In this document: piece after piece, positions 21,696-33,000 of the stretch
Position numbering within the stretch: position 1 is the first letter of the stretch
Layout of the letters: every line of letters begins with the position of its first letter
From: Undaria pinnatifida
Lineage: Eukaryota > Sar > Phaeophyceae > Laminariales > Alariaceae
DNA: 64,000 nt
Direction of reading: 5' to 3'
Assembly: GCA_012845835.1 (NCBI GenBank)
Contig: JABAKD010000002.1
Coordinates: 5,888,106 to 5,952,105, forward strand
The notes under the pieces: model-generated
The model's database searches: none
What the model was told of the DNA's origin: nothing
What the model saw: the letters and a program-made list of their open reading frames with translations, nothing else
Program-made: the position numbers and the translations under genes

Positions 21696-22779
21696 TCTAA
21701 AATACGCTGGATCCACCGCGAAGACTTTTCTAATATGTCCAACATTTGGTTATTTATTAAGAACAGGTTCTGCGGGGGCGTTAAGGAATGTGTTCCAAAT
21801 CGATCAACTTGTGAAAGCTGTTAGTTCTGTGATAGGATGGGTAAACAATTGGCACGCAGTGGTCATTTTTGTTGGTCATGTTACGTATGTGCGCAGCCTT
21901 TGCCTGATTTCTCAAGGAACTGTCGGAAACACCCGGGAGGCAGCACAGTGTGGCAATTTTGGTCACCATGTACCTGCTTCATAACATAAGGCAGGGGGGA
22001 AAGCAGCAACAGTTCTTAACGAATTTGACCTGTGTCCACCCTGCTTTGCTTAGAGCGGGGAAGACGACTGTGGGAAAGCAGCAGAACAATTGTCAAGTTT
22101 GGGCAGCGTCTACGCTATTTTTTTCGTACAGTACCGATGGGAAGACGCTTGAAAACAGCCGTAATTTTGTCATTTTTTTGTAGCGTCAAAGACGGCTTTA
22201 TGTGATATAAAGCTGAGAAAACCTGAGTAAACAGCACTATTAATCCAATATGTTGGGCAGCATAAACCGTTTTGAGAGAGTGGACCTCGAGAAGTTGCAC
22301 GTTGACAGCAACAGTACGAAAGATTCGGGCAGCACGGACTCGTAAAGTTGGGAAACGATGCACGCACGTAATAAGCTGTAGTCAGACAAGTCTGGGCAGT
22401 TAAACCCTCTTTTCGTCATTCACGTTTGGAAAAACGCTCTTGAACAGCAGCGGCACCACACATTTCGGCATGGAGGGTCTCAGCAGCTTTGCCGCCACCG
22501 CAAGTTCGTAGTACATTAGCACGGTATCTGTGTGGCCCCACGCTGTAGGATGTTCTGATCTGGACGCGTTGGGCCGATCTACTGTCTTCTAGGTGACCCC
22601 GGTTTCGGGCGCGTGTGAATTGCCTTACTACGTTTGCTTGTAGTGTTCCCAGCGAAATCTTGCCTCCCAGGGCGCCCACGGTTGTTCGCGCCATCTGCCG
22701 GTCGTAGCGGCCTTACGTTGTAGCAACCCACCTGTCAGTATAGCTGTGCCGCTTCCGCCTTGCATGCTATTTTCATGGG

Positions 22780-23230
22780 CTTTTGTTTTGGGTCGATGGT
22801 GCAGCCCGGGCCGATTTGATAGTCGGCATGGGCCGGGCCGGGCCGAGATTGTTCGAAAACGTGGTGGGCAGGGCCTGTCCTCTTGAACAATATAAGGGGC
22901 AGGACAGACCGCGGTCCATAATCCGAAAAAAAATGATCAACCGGGTCGGGCCGCGGCCACGAATTACAAGTTTGATGAGTTGAGCCGGGCCACCACCCAT
23001 CGAATCGAAGTTTGATGGGTCGGACGGAGCTGTGACCCACGAGATGTGGGCAATATACGGGCCGCTCCCCCCTTCCCATGTGGCGGCCCCGGTGTTCCTA
23101 CGGGCTTGCCCGGGCTGCGGCCCATTACATGTGGTGTACTGCTGCTGCTACGATGGTAACGCCCATCCGGCCCACAAGACGACACGCCCCATGCTTTTTC
23201 GCGTGGCCGCCACGGATCGCGGCTCATGAT
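22780..23230. other. GGCCCGGGCC-rich island
   Basis: Repeated GGGCCGGGCC and CCCGGGC words and three variants of AAGTTTGATGGGT occur in a region otherwise of mixed composition. No gene was recognised. It could be an old repeat. Confidence 0.4.
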
Positions 23231-23389
23231 ATGTGGCGAACTGTGAACTTTTAATATGGGTAACGGAAAACGGCTACGAACCGGTATGCCTGGTATCACT
23301 GCCGGAGTACATGCTATCGGGCGTAGGCATAATGCTCGGGTCTGTACGCTTGGCGCGGTAGTGAGCGAAAATCTGCGCGTGTAGTAGAG

Positions 23390-23662
23390 ATGCGTGCTAC
23401 GATAGAGGCGTGCACACGATGTTTTTCGTTCGGAGGTTCCTCAATTAAGGATTTTGCAGCAAAACAAAAATGCTGTTTTTCATATGTAGTACCGGATGAA
23501 AACACTATAGCCTAAAATATACTCCGGAGTATACGGCAAGAAGAGCCATGGAACAAAAATGGGATATATATATATTTTTCCGACGCCTTTGGGTTAAGAA
23601 ACCCCGTCATTCAGAAACCAATTTCGCCAAAAAAAGGTATACCTCTAGCGTAGCACGCGTCT
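23390..23662. mobile_element. Family A MITE-like element
   Basis: It begins ATGCGTGCTACGATAGAGGC and ends TACCTCTAGCGTAGCACGCG, forming inverted termini. Interior words (CGGAGGTTCCTCAATTAAGG, CCCCGTCATTCAGAAACC) are in the same orientation as the copy at 2841. Confidence 0.7.
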
Positions 23663-23729
23663 AGGGGAGTAGTGTGCGAGTTTGCGCGTGGTGTGGCTGT
23701 CCTGCCCGCGCGTGGAGTGTTAGTATGTG

Positions 23730-23860
23730 GTCACAATTAGTTTACCGCCGGGGTTGAGCAACTCGCACGAGCGACTCTGCATATCTCACCGACAAACTGA
23801 TTTTGGCGATTCGTTCTTGGGCAGCGTAGCTTACCATTCTAATTAATAACAGGCTCAAAA
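23730..23860. mobile_element. Family B fragment
   Basis: AACTCGCACGAGCGACTCTG, GCGATTCGTTCTTGGGCAGC and GTAGCTTACCATTC correspond to one half of family B. No terminal repeats are left. Confidence 0.4.
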
Positions 23861-24520
23861 ATCGCTAGTAATATTGTTTAATGCGTAGCATTTCGAGGAA
23901 AACAAACTACATCTGGTCAAGTAAAATACAGCAAGCTGTGGGTGCGTGCGTGCCCGCACGCGTCCGTCGCTGTATCTTATCACGATTGAAACTAGAAAAA
24001 AGGAGAAATCTCGTAAAAGCGTGCCTGGAAACGCCTGTCGTGGCATGTCTTCACTATAGGCGACTGCTGTTGTGGAAATGGAGCGGCCTGAGCGAGATTA
24101 GAGGCCTCCATTCCCGCGCGTCATGAACGCGATACATTGTATGAACTCGTTCGGGGGGCTCGAGCGTGTCTATCGCCAACTATGGCCGGCATCATGCCGT
24201 ACGCCTTCGTTTTGCCTTCTGGTATAGGTTAATGCCCCTTCTCCTCCCCTCACCCAAGATGAGGCGAGGGTGCATGCACGTTCGTTGTTGATAAATGGCT
24301 CCTCGGAGAACCATTTGCCACCCCGGGAGACGATGATAACGCGTAGATAACACGCTTCTGATTGTAGTCTTCCAGATGAACCATTCACCTGGGCTAAACA
24401 ATCAGTGGACCAGTCTGCCTATATATATATGAAATACTCTTGACGAATCGCGCCCCCCGATGTAGAGCCTTTGTAATCATGCTATGGTCAAGACGGTAAG
24501 ATGGTTGTCTCCAGGTCGAC

Positions 24521-24783
24521 AGACGTTCGATACGATAAGGTAGCATGTTTGGTCTGAAATTATTCCTGAATGACGGAAGGGATCCTTAGCCCAATTTCGT
24601 CGAAATGGTAGGTCATATTTTTTGTGTGATTATCGTAGTGTACCTAGACCATGGTTTTTGTTTTCATCCGGTGGTGCAGCAGTTTATTTTTTCTCAAGAT
24701 CAGTTTTTTGGGAGAGATCTTATGCTGCCAAACTGACTAAACCTCAGAAAGAATTGGCGCGCCTCTATAGAATAGCACGCGTG
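24521..24783. mobile_element. Family A MITE-like element
   Basis: From AGACGTTCGATACGATAAGG to CGCCTCTATAGAATAGCACG. Internal words CTGAATGACGGAAGGGATCC, GTACCTAGACCATGG and GGGAGAGATCTTATGCT match the family consensus in forward orientation. Termini are diverged. Confidence 0.6.
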
Positions 24784-24902
24784 GACAGTTTGCTCAGCCT
24801 ATGTCATTGTCTTGCCGTGGTGTCAGCGCTGTTGGAACATAAAAAAAAGGCCGCCGCCCCTGATGGTGAATGCTGCCGAAGGGTGTCGTGATTGTGACCT
24901 AC

Positions 24903-25168
24903 ACGACGCGTGCTACAATCGAGGTGCACCAGTTTTTTTTCTAACACTACCCCTCAATTTTGGAGTTTAAGACCTATCCCCAAAACTGATTTGTGAGAAA
25001 AAAATAACACTGGGCACCACCGGATGAAAGGCCCCACGGCCTAAGTTAGCATACAACAAGAATCATACAAACAAACGTGGTCCATTTCCAACGAATTTGT
25101 GTTAAGGAGCCCCGTCATCAAGATTAAACAAGAACAAAAAAATGCTACCTCTATCGTAGAATTCGTCG
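24903..25168. mobile_element. Family A MITE-like element
   Basis: From ACGACGCGTGCTACAATCGA to TGCTACCTCTATCGTAGAAT, with CCTCAATTTTGGAGTTTAAG and AAGGAGCCCCGTCATC inside. It is in reverse orientation relative to its neighbour at 24521. Confidence 0.65.
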
Positions 25169-25484
25169 TTTACCGTACGGCCGTTTCCGAGATAACGTAG
25201 GCCTCCCCCGAAACGGCAACACTTGCACAGCACTGATTCATCACACTCCATGTGGTTGGAACAAACTGTGGCTGTGTTGTGTTATGTTTGCAGTGTTATG
25301 ATTGAGTATTGGTTGCGTCGTGCATACCTAGAGTCCACGGGTTTGTCGGTCGGGTTGCGCCCAACCTTCTTCCGTGTCTTGAACGCCTTTACAGTTGGAA
25401 ATCCGTTTAGGGGACAAATTTTCTTTGGATTTAGTGTCGGAAGGGGATTTGGGGTTCTAAAGGTGTTTATAGTTATTTGCCTAT

Positions 25485-25850
25485 TATATCGTGGGTCTAT
25501 ATTTTTTACGGTCCTCCTTTCCACCATTTATACCGTAGTACCATAGATTGGGTATATTTCACGAGGTCCGTTACTTGGGCAATTTGATGTTGTTTGCGTG
25601 GCCCGTAGAACTCCCCAAGTAACGGGCCTGGTAAAATAAGCCCAATCTATGGCACTATCAATAGTGGATAAAGGAGGACCGTAGTGTAATAACGACCCAC
25701 GATATAGACTAGATAAAATCTCAGTTACTTTTGCGTGGCGGGTAGAACTCCCCAAGTAACGGACCTCGTGAAATAAACCCAATCTATGGTACTATTAATG
25801 GTGGAAAGGAGAACCGTAAAAATTTAGACGCACGACATAGACTAGACTAA
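25485..25850. mobile_element. Snap-back inverted-repeat element
   Basis: The arm at 25490-25600 (GTGGGTCTATATTTTTTACG, CCACCATTTATACCG, CCATAGATTGGGTATATTTC, GAGGTCCGTTACTTGGG) returns in inverse at 25750-25850, and again in part at 25610-25715. The arms are about 95 bp. A 100 nt hairpin would form in RNA or single-stranded DNA. It has no coding capacity and is MITE-like. Confidence 0.75.
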
Positions 25851-25865
25851 TACTTGTTTATGTAG

Positions 25866-25945
25866 TCTACCTGTCGGTGAACACCCGACAAGCTCCGTCT
25901 CGGCACTGTAAGGATGCGAAGGTCTATCGCCTTCCGACTGCGGCC
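25866..25945. repeat. Dispersed repeat E, copy 2
   Basis: ACACCCGACAAGCTCCGTCT, then GGATGCGAAGGTCTATCG, is the same phrase as at 14270-14345. Confidence 0.45.
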
Positions 25946-26860
25946 ACGTATGAATATAGTACACCCTACGGTAGCCTTGGTCTGTAGGCATCCTCGATGA
26001 CAGCCCAAGCGAAACCCCGCCATAATCATGCGAGCTGCGGTATCGCTCTCCAGAAGATGGCAACACGTTTTATGATTCCACCGAAACAGTGCTTCCTCTC
26101 ATCGGCAGCTGTAAGAGTCTTCGACATATCGTCGCCCTCTACCATCTACAATAGTGAAAGTCTTCCAAGTGTCCGGATTAACTATATTTCGCCCCCCTCA
26201 CCCACAAAATACGATGTTTTCTCTCGCCGGGGCGGGAAAATACCCCATTCGAGTAAAACTCTCTTGAAAATGTAACGCCTCAGCAACGATTGCCTTACGT
26301 CAGCCATCAGCCGTTCTGGCTAACCTAGCGAGTCGACGAGGGAAGAACATTCTGAAGGATTCCATCGGCAAAAGTGAAGGTGCGTACCCCAGGGTGGAGG
26401 GGGGACAAGAGCGTTGTGACCCCAGATCTGAGTTTCCCCAGATCTGATTCACGTGTAGCGAGGGAGAAAGAGAAAGAAAAAAATGCGAAGATGGTAGAAC
26501 GGGCGAGGAAACGAAAAACTCCAACAAAGTCAAGTTACCACAACGTATGTCCTCGTCCCGCCGTCCAAACACCGTCGCCTCGTTCAGGCACAGGGACGAG
26601 GGTCTCGAGCGGGAAAAACGACAACACCACAACGGTAGCGTGCTGGTAACGGCACTAACTAATAGCCGCCAGAGAAAACTAGATGCAACCGCGTACTTCC
26701 CCATAGTTGCTTATTGCTATGATTATTATCCACTGCGGTCCTGGCTACGACGGCAGCCCCCCATCTCCGTCAACTGTTCGCAAGTCAGAGAAGATTGGGC
26801 AGCGCTAACTTTCTCTGCCTTTTGGGCTGACTACGTCAGTCTGCACCCGATTGCGCTTAG

Positions 26861-27018
26861 CTACGGCAACCCCCCTCCGCCAGACGACCGTCGTCTTTCC
26901 GGCGTGAGAGCTTTCTTAGTTCTTTTCTTGTACAGGTCGAACTTCTCCTCGATGCTGCCCTGTTCCAAACTTTCTAAAGGTCTCAGGCCTCCGCCCTTCT
27001 TCCCTCGAACCGGCGGTC
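26861..27018 (-). CDS. Gene 2 terminal exon 16
   Basis: The acceptor GAGCGAGCAG precedes 27018, and two bases complete the Arg codon opened by exon 15. It encodes a basic tail containing LRPLESLEQGSIEEKFDLYK and KRTKKALTPERRR, then SSGGGGLP and TAG. There is no domain; the lysine/arginine content continues that of exons 13-15. Confidence 0.65.
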
Positions 27019-30000
27019 CTGCTCGCTCGGACATATCCATCCGCAAATCATGGCAAGGGGAGGGGGTCGGGCGGTGGGGGGAGGGGCGGACGACGGTTAC
27101 GTTTCCCAGATTCTTCTTTCTCCGTTCCTGTCCAATATAAGAATTAGCAGAGTTTACAGCCGAATACACCCTATCAGCAAACAGTGACCAAAACAGGGGG
27201 GTCGGAAGGGGCTGCACAAACGGTCGAAACAATTCTCGCTGTCCAGCAAAGGACTACCACGTACGATACGGGTACTGGTTGACCAGACGACATCACATCA
27301 CATCACATCACATCCGCGAAAATGGGACAGAGGCCTCCGTGGGGGGCGGGCGGAGGAGGTATATCAGAGGGCGATGCACAAAACAAGTTAATAAAAACTT
27401 ATGCTGTGCAACCAGGGACGGCCACATCGTTGCTTGTTGACGAGACACATCCATCCACAACAATGTGTTGGGAGGGGGGGTTCGAGCTATGCAGTAAAGG
27501 GATGCCCGGCGGAATTACAGGTGCACAGCTACGTACTGCTTAGCCGGGCGCATGCATTTGAAAAAACGGCAAGAAATAGGGGAAAGAAGGCGGAGGGTTC
27601 GTTTTCCCGAGCTTATAACAGCCGAAAATTCAGTTTAATGATCACTAATAATAGGTTTCCCAAACAGTTTGGTTGCAGTCGGAAAAGGATGACACGTTCA
27701 AGACTTTAAAGGGTTACAGAGGCCCAAAACTGAATGGCGAAACAAACGCACCCTCCTGCCATAGAGGATGGCCCCTTTCATGTCCAGCTTCCACTTCAAA
27801 AGAGATTTAACGAGGCCAGCGTCGCATGACCGGCCGCATGCTGCACCCTTGTGACTAGGGCAAGATTGCACTATGGTAAGACCTCACTTCTCGTGCTTGG
27901 TGTTTTATAGCGGGGGTTTACTCAGAGTTAGCACGATAAATTGCTGGAAATCGCGTAAGAACTACGTTCGTGAGAGGGGGTACGTTTTGCAGGGGTTTAC
28001 TGAGAGTTAGTTAGATGAATTACTTCAAGTGGCCTTTAAGGATTACGGTCGTGAGGGGGTACATTTTTTTTGCGGGGACGTAGTCGTCTGCACCTGCCGA
28101 CCGTCGCACGCGGCCAACGAAGAGAGATGGCACGTCGGGGGTTTCACCGACCAGGCAGGCATTGCGTATGCACCAAAGCGCGAAGCTGCAGCGTGAGATG
28201 TCTGGCGAGTCGAATGAAGCGTGAGCTGCATCCCACTGTGCATCCCACTGTGATGCAGTTGTGTGGTAAACTTCGGCATTGAGGAGGGGGGGTGGCTGTG
28301 GTATCCCGTTTTGACGTTTTCGATTCTTCGATAGAGTATTCGATCACTAGAGCAGGGCTTCGGTAGGTGGTGTGTCACGATGACGTTGATACCCTCTTTT
28401 TCGGTGCCGGGTCTAAGTCACACGCCGGAGGCACTCTGTACCTCAGTGCCGGCGTCGGGCTCAAGCCGTGCTCCCGAGGCCGGGCGTTCCCAGACGGGGA
28501 CGCTGCAGGTCCAAAGTGCCAGAGACTGGTGTCCCCAGGCGGGGACATTACAGGCTCATATGCCTCAAACGGCTTCCGACGGGTTGGTACCGTCGACGTT
28601 TGACCCTTCTCACCCCACCTATAACCTTACAACACAGCCTCTGGGCGATCTGTGGGACACTGCGTAGCTAAATGTTTCATCGGCGGTGTCCTATCCAACA
28701 GAAATATGCAAAAAAAAATAAAGCGCCAAAAGGAACAGGGAGTTCACTCGCGCGAGTGACCCCGAGAACCACCGAAAAAAAAAGCCCAATAGGCCCCAAA
28801 CGTGAGACCACTACCTGATTAGTTCCCAGCGGTCTTTCCCTAAATACGTGTATTTTGTTCTATACGGCTTGAAACTCACGCTCTCCCTTTTTGAGCCCTC
28901 CTTGGCTGGCGTTCCTGGTGCCGCTGGGGCGTTTCACGTCCAGAGTCGAAGTTGTTCTCTTGGTAGTGTGGGACGTCGACGATTTCCGGTGGGGGTGGTC
29001 AGAGGCTCGACGCCCCCGGTCTCTACTCGGTGGCGTGGTAGCCACCTCCTGGATCACGTCGAGCTCCGTCTTCCTTCTGTCAAAAGAACAACGGTTGGTG
29101 CGATCAACGCGTCTCAGGCGAGAATATGTGTTTGTCACTATGGTTCGCAATTGTTGTTGTCATCGTTCATTGTAACTGTTCGCCCATTAACCGCCTGCTG
29201 GATGACATCTTCCTCAGGTTTTCTCTCACAGCCATCACAATCGAAGCCGTCACTATTTTTTAGAGTTGTGTCTTGGAGAAGTTTACATGAGTGAGAGAGC
29301 CAGACTCGGCGTAACCATGCATTGAATGCCACCCACATTTCACGAAAATATTTTGGGAGTTCATGTCGGTTCAATGTTGTCCCCCTCCCCATCCAACCCG
29401 ACCTCTACCACACCGTAGCCGACACTCCCCTTATCACCCCCCCCTTGCAGTAGAAAGACTTGCCCCTGGGGTTTTCCACTCTTGCGGGTCAAACTTGTAG
29501 GCGCCGTCTCCCCCCCCCTTCCCCGCTACCTCCCACTCCCAATCCCGTCTCGCCCCAAACCAACCCAAACATCTTAATATCTTACCCTACCCTACCTGAA
29601 GCGCGCTTTCCGCCAGCACACGCATCGCCTCTTCTTCCATCAGAGGCGTTTCTCCGTTACACCCCCCCCCCCCCCCCTCCCGTGCCCCTCTCCACCGGTC
29701 TACAAGACTTCCGCTTTTCCCCCCTACTTCAGTAAGTTCTTATCCTTTCCCCTCTTTCCCCTCTCCTACGCTGTCCTTCCCCCTCTTGCGCCCCTCTCCA
29801 CCGGTCTGCAAGACTTCCGCTTTCCCCCCCCACTTCAGTCATTTCTTATCCTTCTCCCATCTCCCCACGCTGTCCTTTCCCCCTCTGCGCCCCTCTCCAC
29901 CGGTCTGCAAGATTCCGCTTTCCCCCCCCATTTCAGTCATTTCTTATCCTTCTCCCATCTCCCCACGCTGTCCTTCCGCTAGGACTGCTCGTGCTAATAA

Positions 30001-33000
30001 GGTGGGGGTGCAGCAACTATTGTTCTCTGGGGCTCCTCGTTTGTACGAGCGCTATACCCCACCCAAGCACAGAATAATAGTGGACAGAAAATGAAAACTC
30101 CACCCGATAAGCAATACCATTGTCTAGAGTAGGTACATTATAATAGCAAGGAAAAAAAAAACTCCAATAACAAGAATATGACACTTACTTATGACATTCC
30201 CACGATTTTGGGTTAAAATGCCCTGTAACTCAGAAAAACGTTTTCACAAAAGATATGTTACCCTCGTGATAGCCATGTCAGTACCCGCCCCCCCCTCCTG
30301 AAATCAACACGCCTCCCCCCCCCCACACCCCCCCACACCCCTGGTTTCTCACCGTTCCCTTCCCGAAGCTCCCCTGCCCACGCTTCTTCTCCCAGCCGAG
30401 GGGCTTCCTACGGGCGTCGCCGACGCCTCTGATTCGAGATCGTCAAGAGTCTGTCTCTCCTTTTCCCTTCCCCCACCACCGCCTCCGGGAGACCAGAAGC
30501 TGTTTCCAGAAGAGGTGTTAGACAAGGAAGAAGGCGACTGTCGTTCCGGGTTTGCCCTTAATGTTGGGCCGTAAAATCTGCTTGGTCGACTTGGGGTGGT
30601 GGCAGCAGAAGAGACGGGGGCAGGGGCCGAGGAGGGGGACAGGAAGGGCCGGGGGGAATGGCGGCGCGGAGTGTGCTCTGGTTCTGTCGCGTAGGCGCTT
30701 TCTTCCGAGTCTCGATCGTCGTCGTTGTCGTGGCTTCCCCGCCGAGTTTTCCGCTGGGTGTTGACAATGTTTTTTGCCGCATGGAAGGGGGCAAGGAAGG
30801 GGGGAGCGAGGGTTGCGCGAAATGGAATGTGAGTATGGCGGAGACCTTCATCTGAGTTGTTGCCAATACTGCAGATATGGGTTATTCGTCCTCAGCGTTT
30901 CAGCTGAGTTTGTGATACAGCTATCCTGACGGGTTGTCGAGATAAGACCACTTAATATAGGATTGTCACAGAGGGTGGCTTTAGACCCATGCTACGATAG
31001 AGGTCCACCCTTTTTTGGCGAAAATAGTTTCTGATTGACGAGGCTACTTAACCCAAAATCGTCGGAAAATGAAAAAATAATAGCCCATTTCTTTGCATGA
31101 TTCTCGTCGTGTAACCAGGCCATGGTACTTTGCGTCAGGTAGCACAGTATGATATATTCTCCACGTCAGTTTTTGGGAAGATCATGTCTTAAGCTCCCAA
31201 TCGAAGAACCTCAGAAAAGAAGCGGCGCACATCTATCGTAGCACGCGTCTTTGAAGCTGCTACATCACTGGCATATTCGCAATACTATGCTTGCAATATG
31301 GGCTAGCATTCTCGCCGCACCCCTTCACGGGCGACGGGTTGTGGAATGCAACCGGTATCGATCTTCTGCTTCTTTGTTTGGACCAATGCTACGATAGACG
31401 GGGGGGGGCGGGGGTTTTCCTTTTTAAGGGCATTTTTTTTTCGATGGCCCGGGGTCACTCGCGCGAGTGACCCCCGATTCCTTTCTTTGCGGTAATATGC
31501 TTTGGTGCTGCTTTAATTTCGCAGCGTGAATCTGCAATGCACCAATTAGCTACGCTGCGCCAAGCATATTGCGTAAAGTCTATTCGTCGGTGAGGTACAG
31601 AGTCAGTCACTCGTGCGAGGGGCTCAAACCCGCTAATGGAAAGCGGGGGTATGATACTACAATAATACCGTAGCCGTGGTCTTTGCTTTTGATAGGCCTT
31701 GGGATTGGGCTACCGGGTACAATGTTTAGGTGAGGTCTCGATGGCTCCTCTCCGGCGAGGCAATGAGAACAAAAATGGTGCCGCCATGCATTTCGCCGTA
31801 GAGGTGTGCGCCAAAGTTTCTTAAGCTTTTCTCAAGTGAATGCTTTGGCAGGGGGAGCGTAGGTAAGTACTGCTCGATGAATGAGCCCATGGCCTACTGT
31901 AACTACTCAACAAAAACTGCGGTAAACAACAGTAAAAACACGAAAATTCCGATTTATTTTTTTTTGGTGTGTTTTCACATTTCTACTGGCCAGCTTCCAG
32001 ACAAGCCGTGGTCACAGGTGTCATCTCTTCTCCCCACCGGTCCTTGCCTTCAATTTTTATCGCGCATAGGGTTCAGCGATCCCACCGCTCGTCGAATTTT
32101 CATCGAGTGTTGCTAACTCACGCTCTCGTGCTTTCCGCAAGTCAACTTGTGCACAAGAAAAAGTTCCTACGATTGTTTTCGAGTGTGCACTCGGGGGGAT
32201 CCGAACTCACGAAACTGACCTATACCAGGCTCGAGGATAACCTGATACGCCGCCGGGGCGACCGGTTTTATGGAGCCCCCGGTCATCCAAAAAAATGTTT
32301 TCCAACCAAACAAGGGTCTAGTCTATCGTAGCGCGCTCTCTGGCCCTATCGTCGCACAAAGCAAGGGGGGACAAGCCACACGACAAATAACGTACCCCTA
32401 AAACCTTCGCCCGTACACGAACGGTCGAACACGCCCACCCATCCCCCCTCTTCGGCCTGGCTTTTTCTTTGCCCTCCGCCTAGCACCAATGCCACCACCG
32501 CCACTTTTGGTGAGGCTGACACAGAAGAAAAAACGACGGAAAATCTTTTTGTTTTTATTTCAATGCGGATAATCAGCGGCGGTAGGGTTCATTTACTTAC
32601 TATACCGGGACACTGAGAGCTCCAACACGCGCACCTCTGCCCCTGTTCGGCCTGACGTTGACGCATACTTCCGACTAACACCAAAGCCTTCGCCGACACT
32701 CTTCTCTTGAGTTTTGGTTTGATATTCCGGAAGATGGGGGCAAGTAAAGATTATGCTCACCATACTTCCAAATTGTTTGTCGTTGGTGCCGTGTGTCATT
32801 TTTAGTCTGTTTCACTTGCAATCCAGGTCTAGTGGCCATGCCCCTCGGCTTCGGTAGTGAACGCCGTAAAAAAGGCATTCGAAAGAATACGCGCAGTCGA
32901 TGACGCTAAACAAAGCAGGGCGTAGGCTTCGTGAATACCTACGTTCAAACACTATACCCTGACACGGCGTCCATCTTGCCCCCTCTTCAGCCTGACGTTC

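Larger units (their letters stand above)
19479..26860. other. Intergenic region between the convergent 3' ends of genes 1 and 2
   Basis: About 7.4 kb. It contains a family B fragment (19545-19610), a 116 bp duplication (21464-21695), a GGCCCGGGCC-rich island (22780-23230), three family A elements in 23390-25168, a family B fragment (23730-23860), an inverted-repeat element (25485-25850) and repeat E (25866-25945). No exon-like stretch with good borders was found, apart from a weak candidate near 20239-20291. Confidence 0.5.
27019..28879 (-). other. Gene 2 intron 15
   Basis: It contains two near-direct repeats of TTTACTCAGAGTTAG...TTCGTGAGAGGGGGTACG (27910-28065), a 12 bp doublet GCATCCCACTGT near 28230 and a family B fragment (28725-28790). 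The + strand frame 28380-28667 reads like a Ser/Thr/Pro-rich peptide but has no borders or homology I can name. Confidence 0.45.

Noticed and set aside
22416..22694. 92-codon - strand ORF (GGKISLGTLQANVVRQF...)
   Set aside because: Plausible residue mix, but no borders, partner exon or family. It lies next to a GGCCC-rich island.
28380..28667. 95-codon + strand ORF with Ser/Thr/Pro-rich sequence
   Set aside because: It reads moderately like protein, but no family, no splice partner and no promoter could be seen.
29138..29392. Candidate gene 2 exon with DGFDCDGCERKPEED
   Set aside because: Exon 14 joins exon 15 directly in the correct phase. This segment has no matching acceptor and donor.
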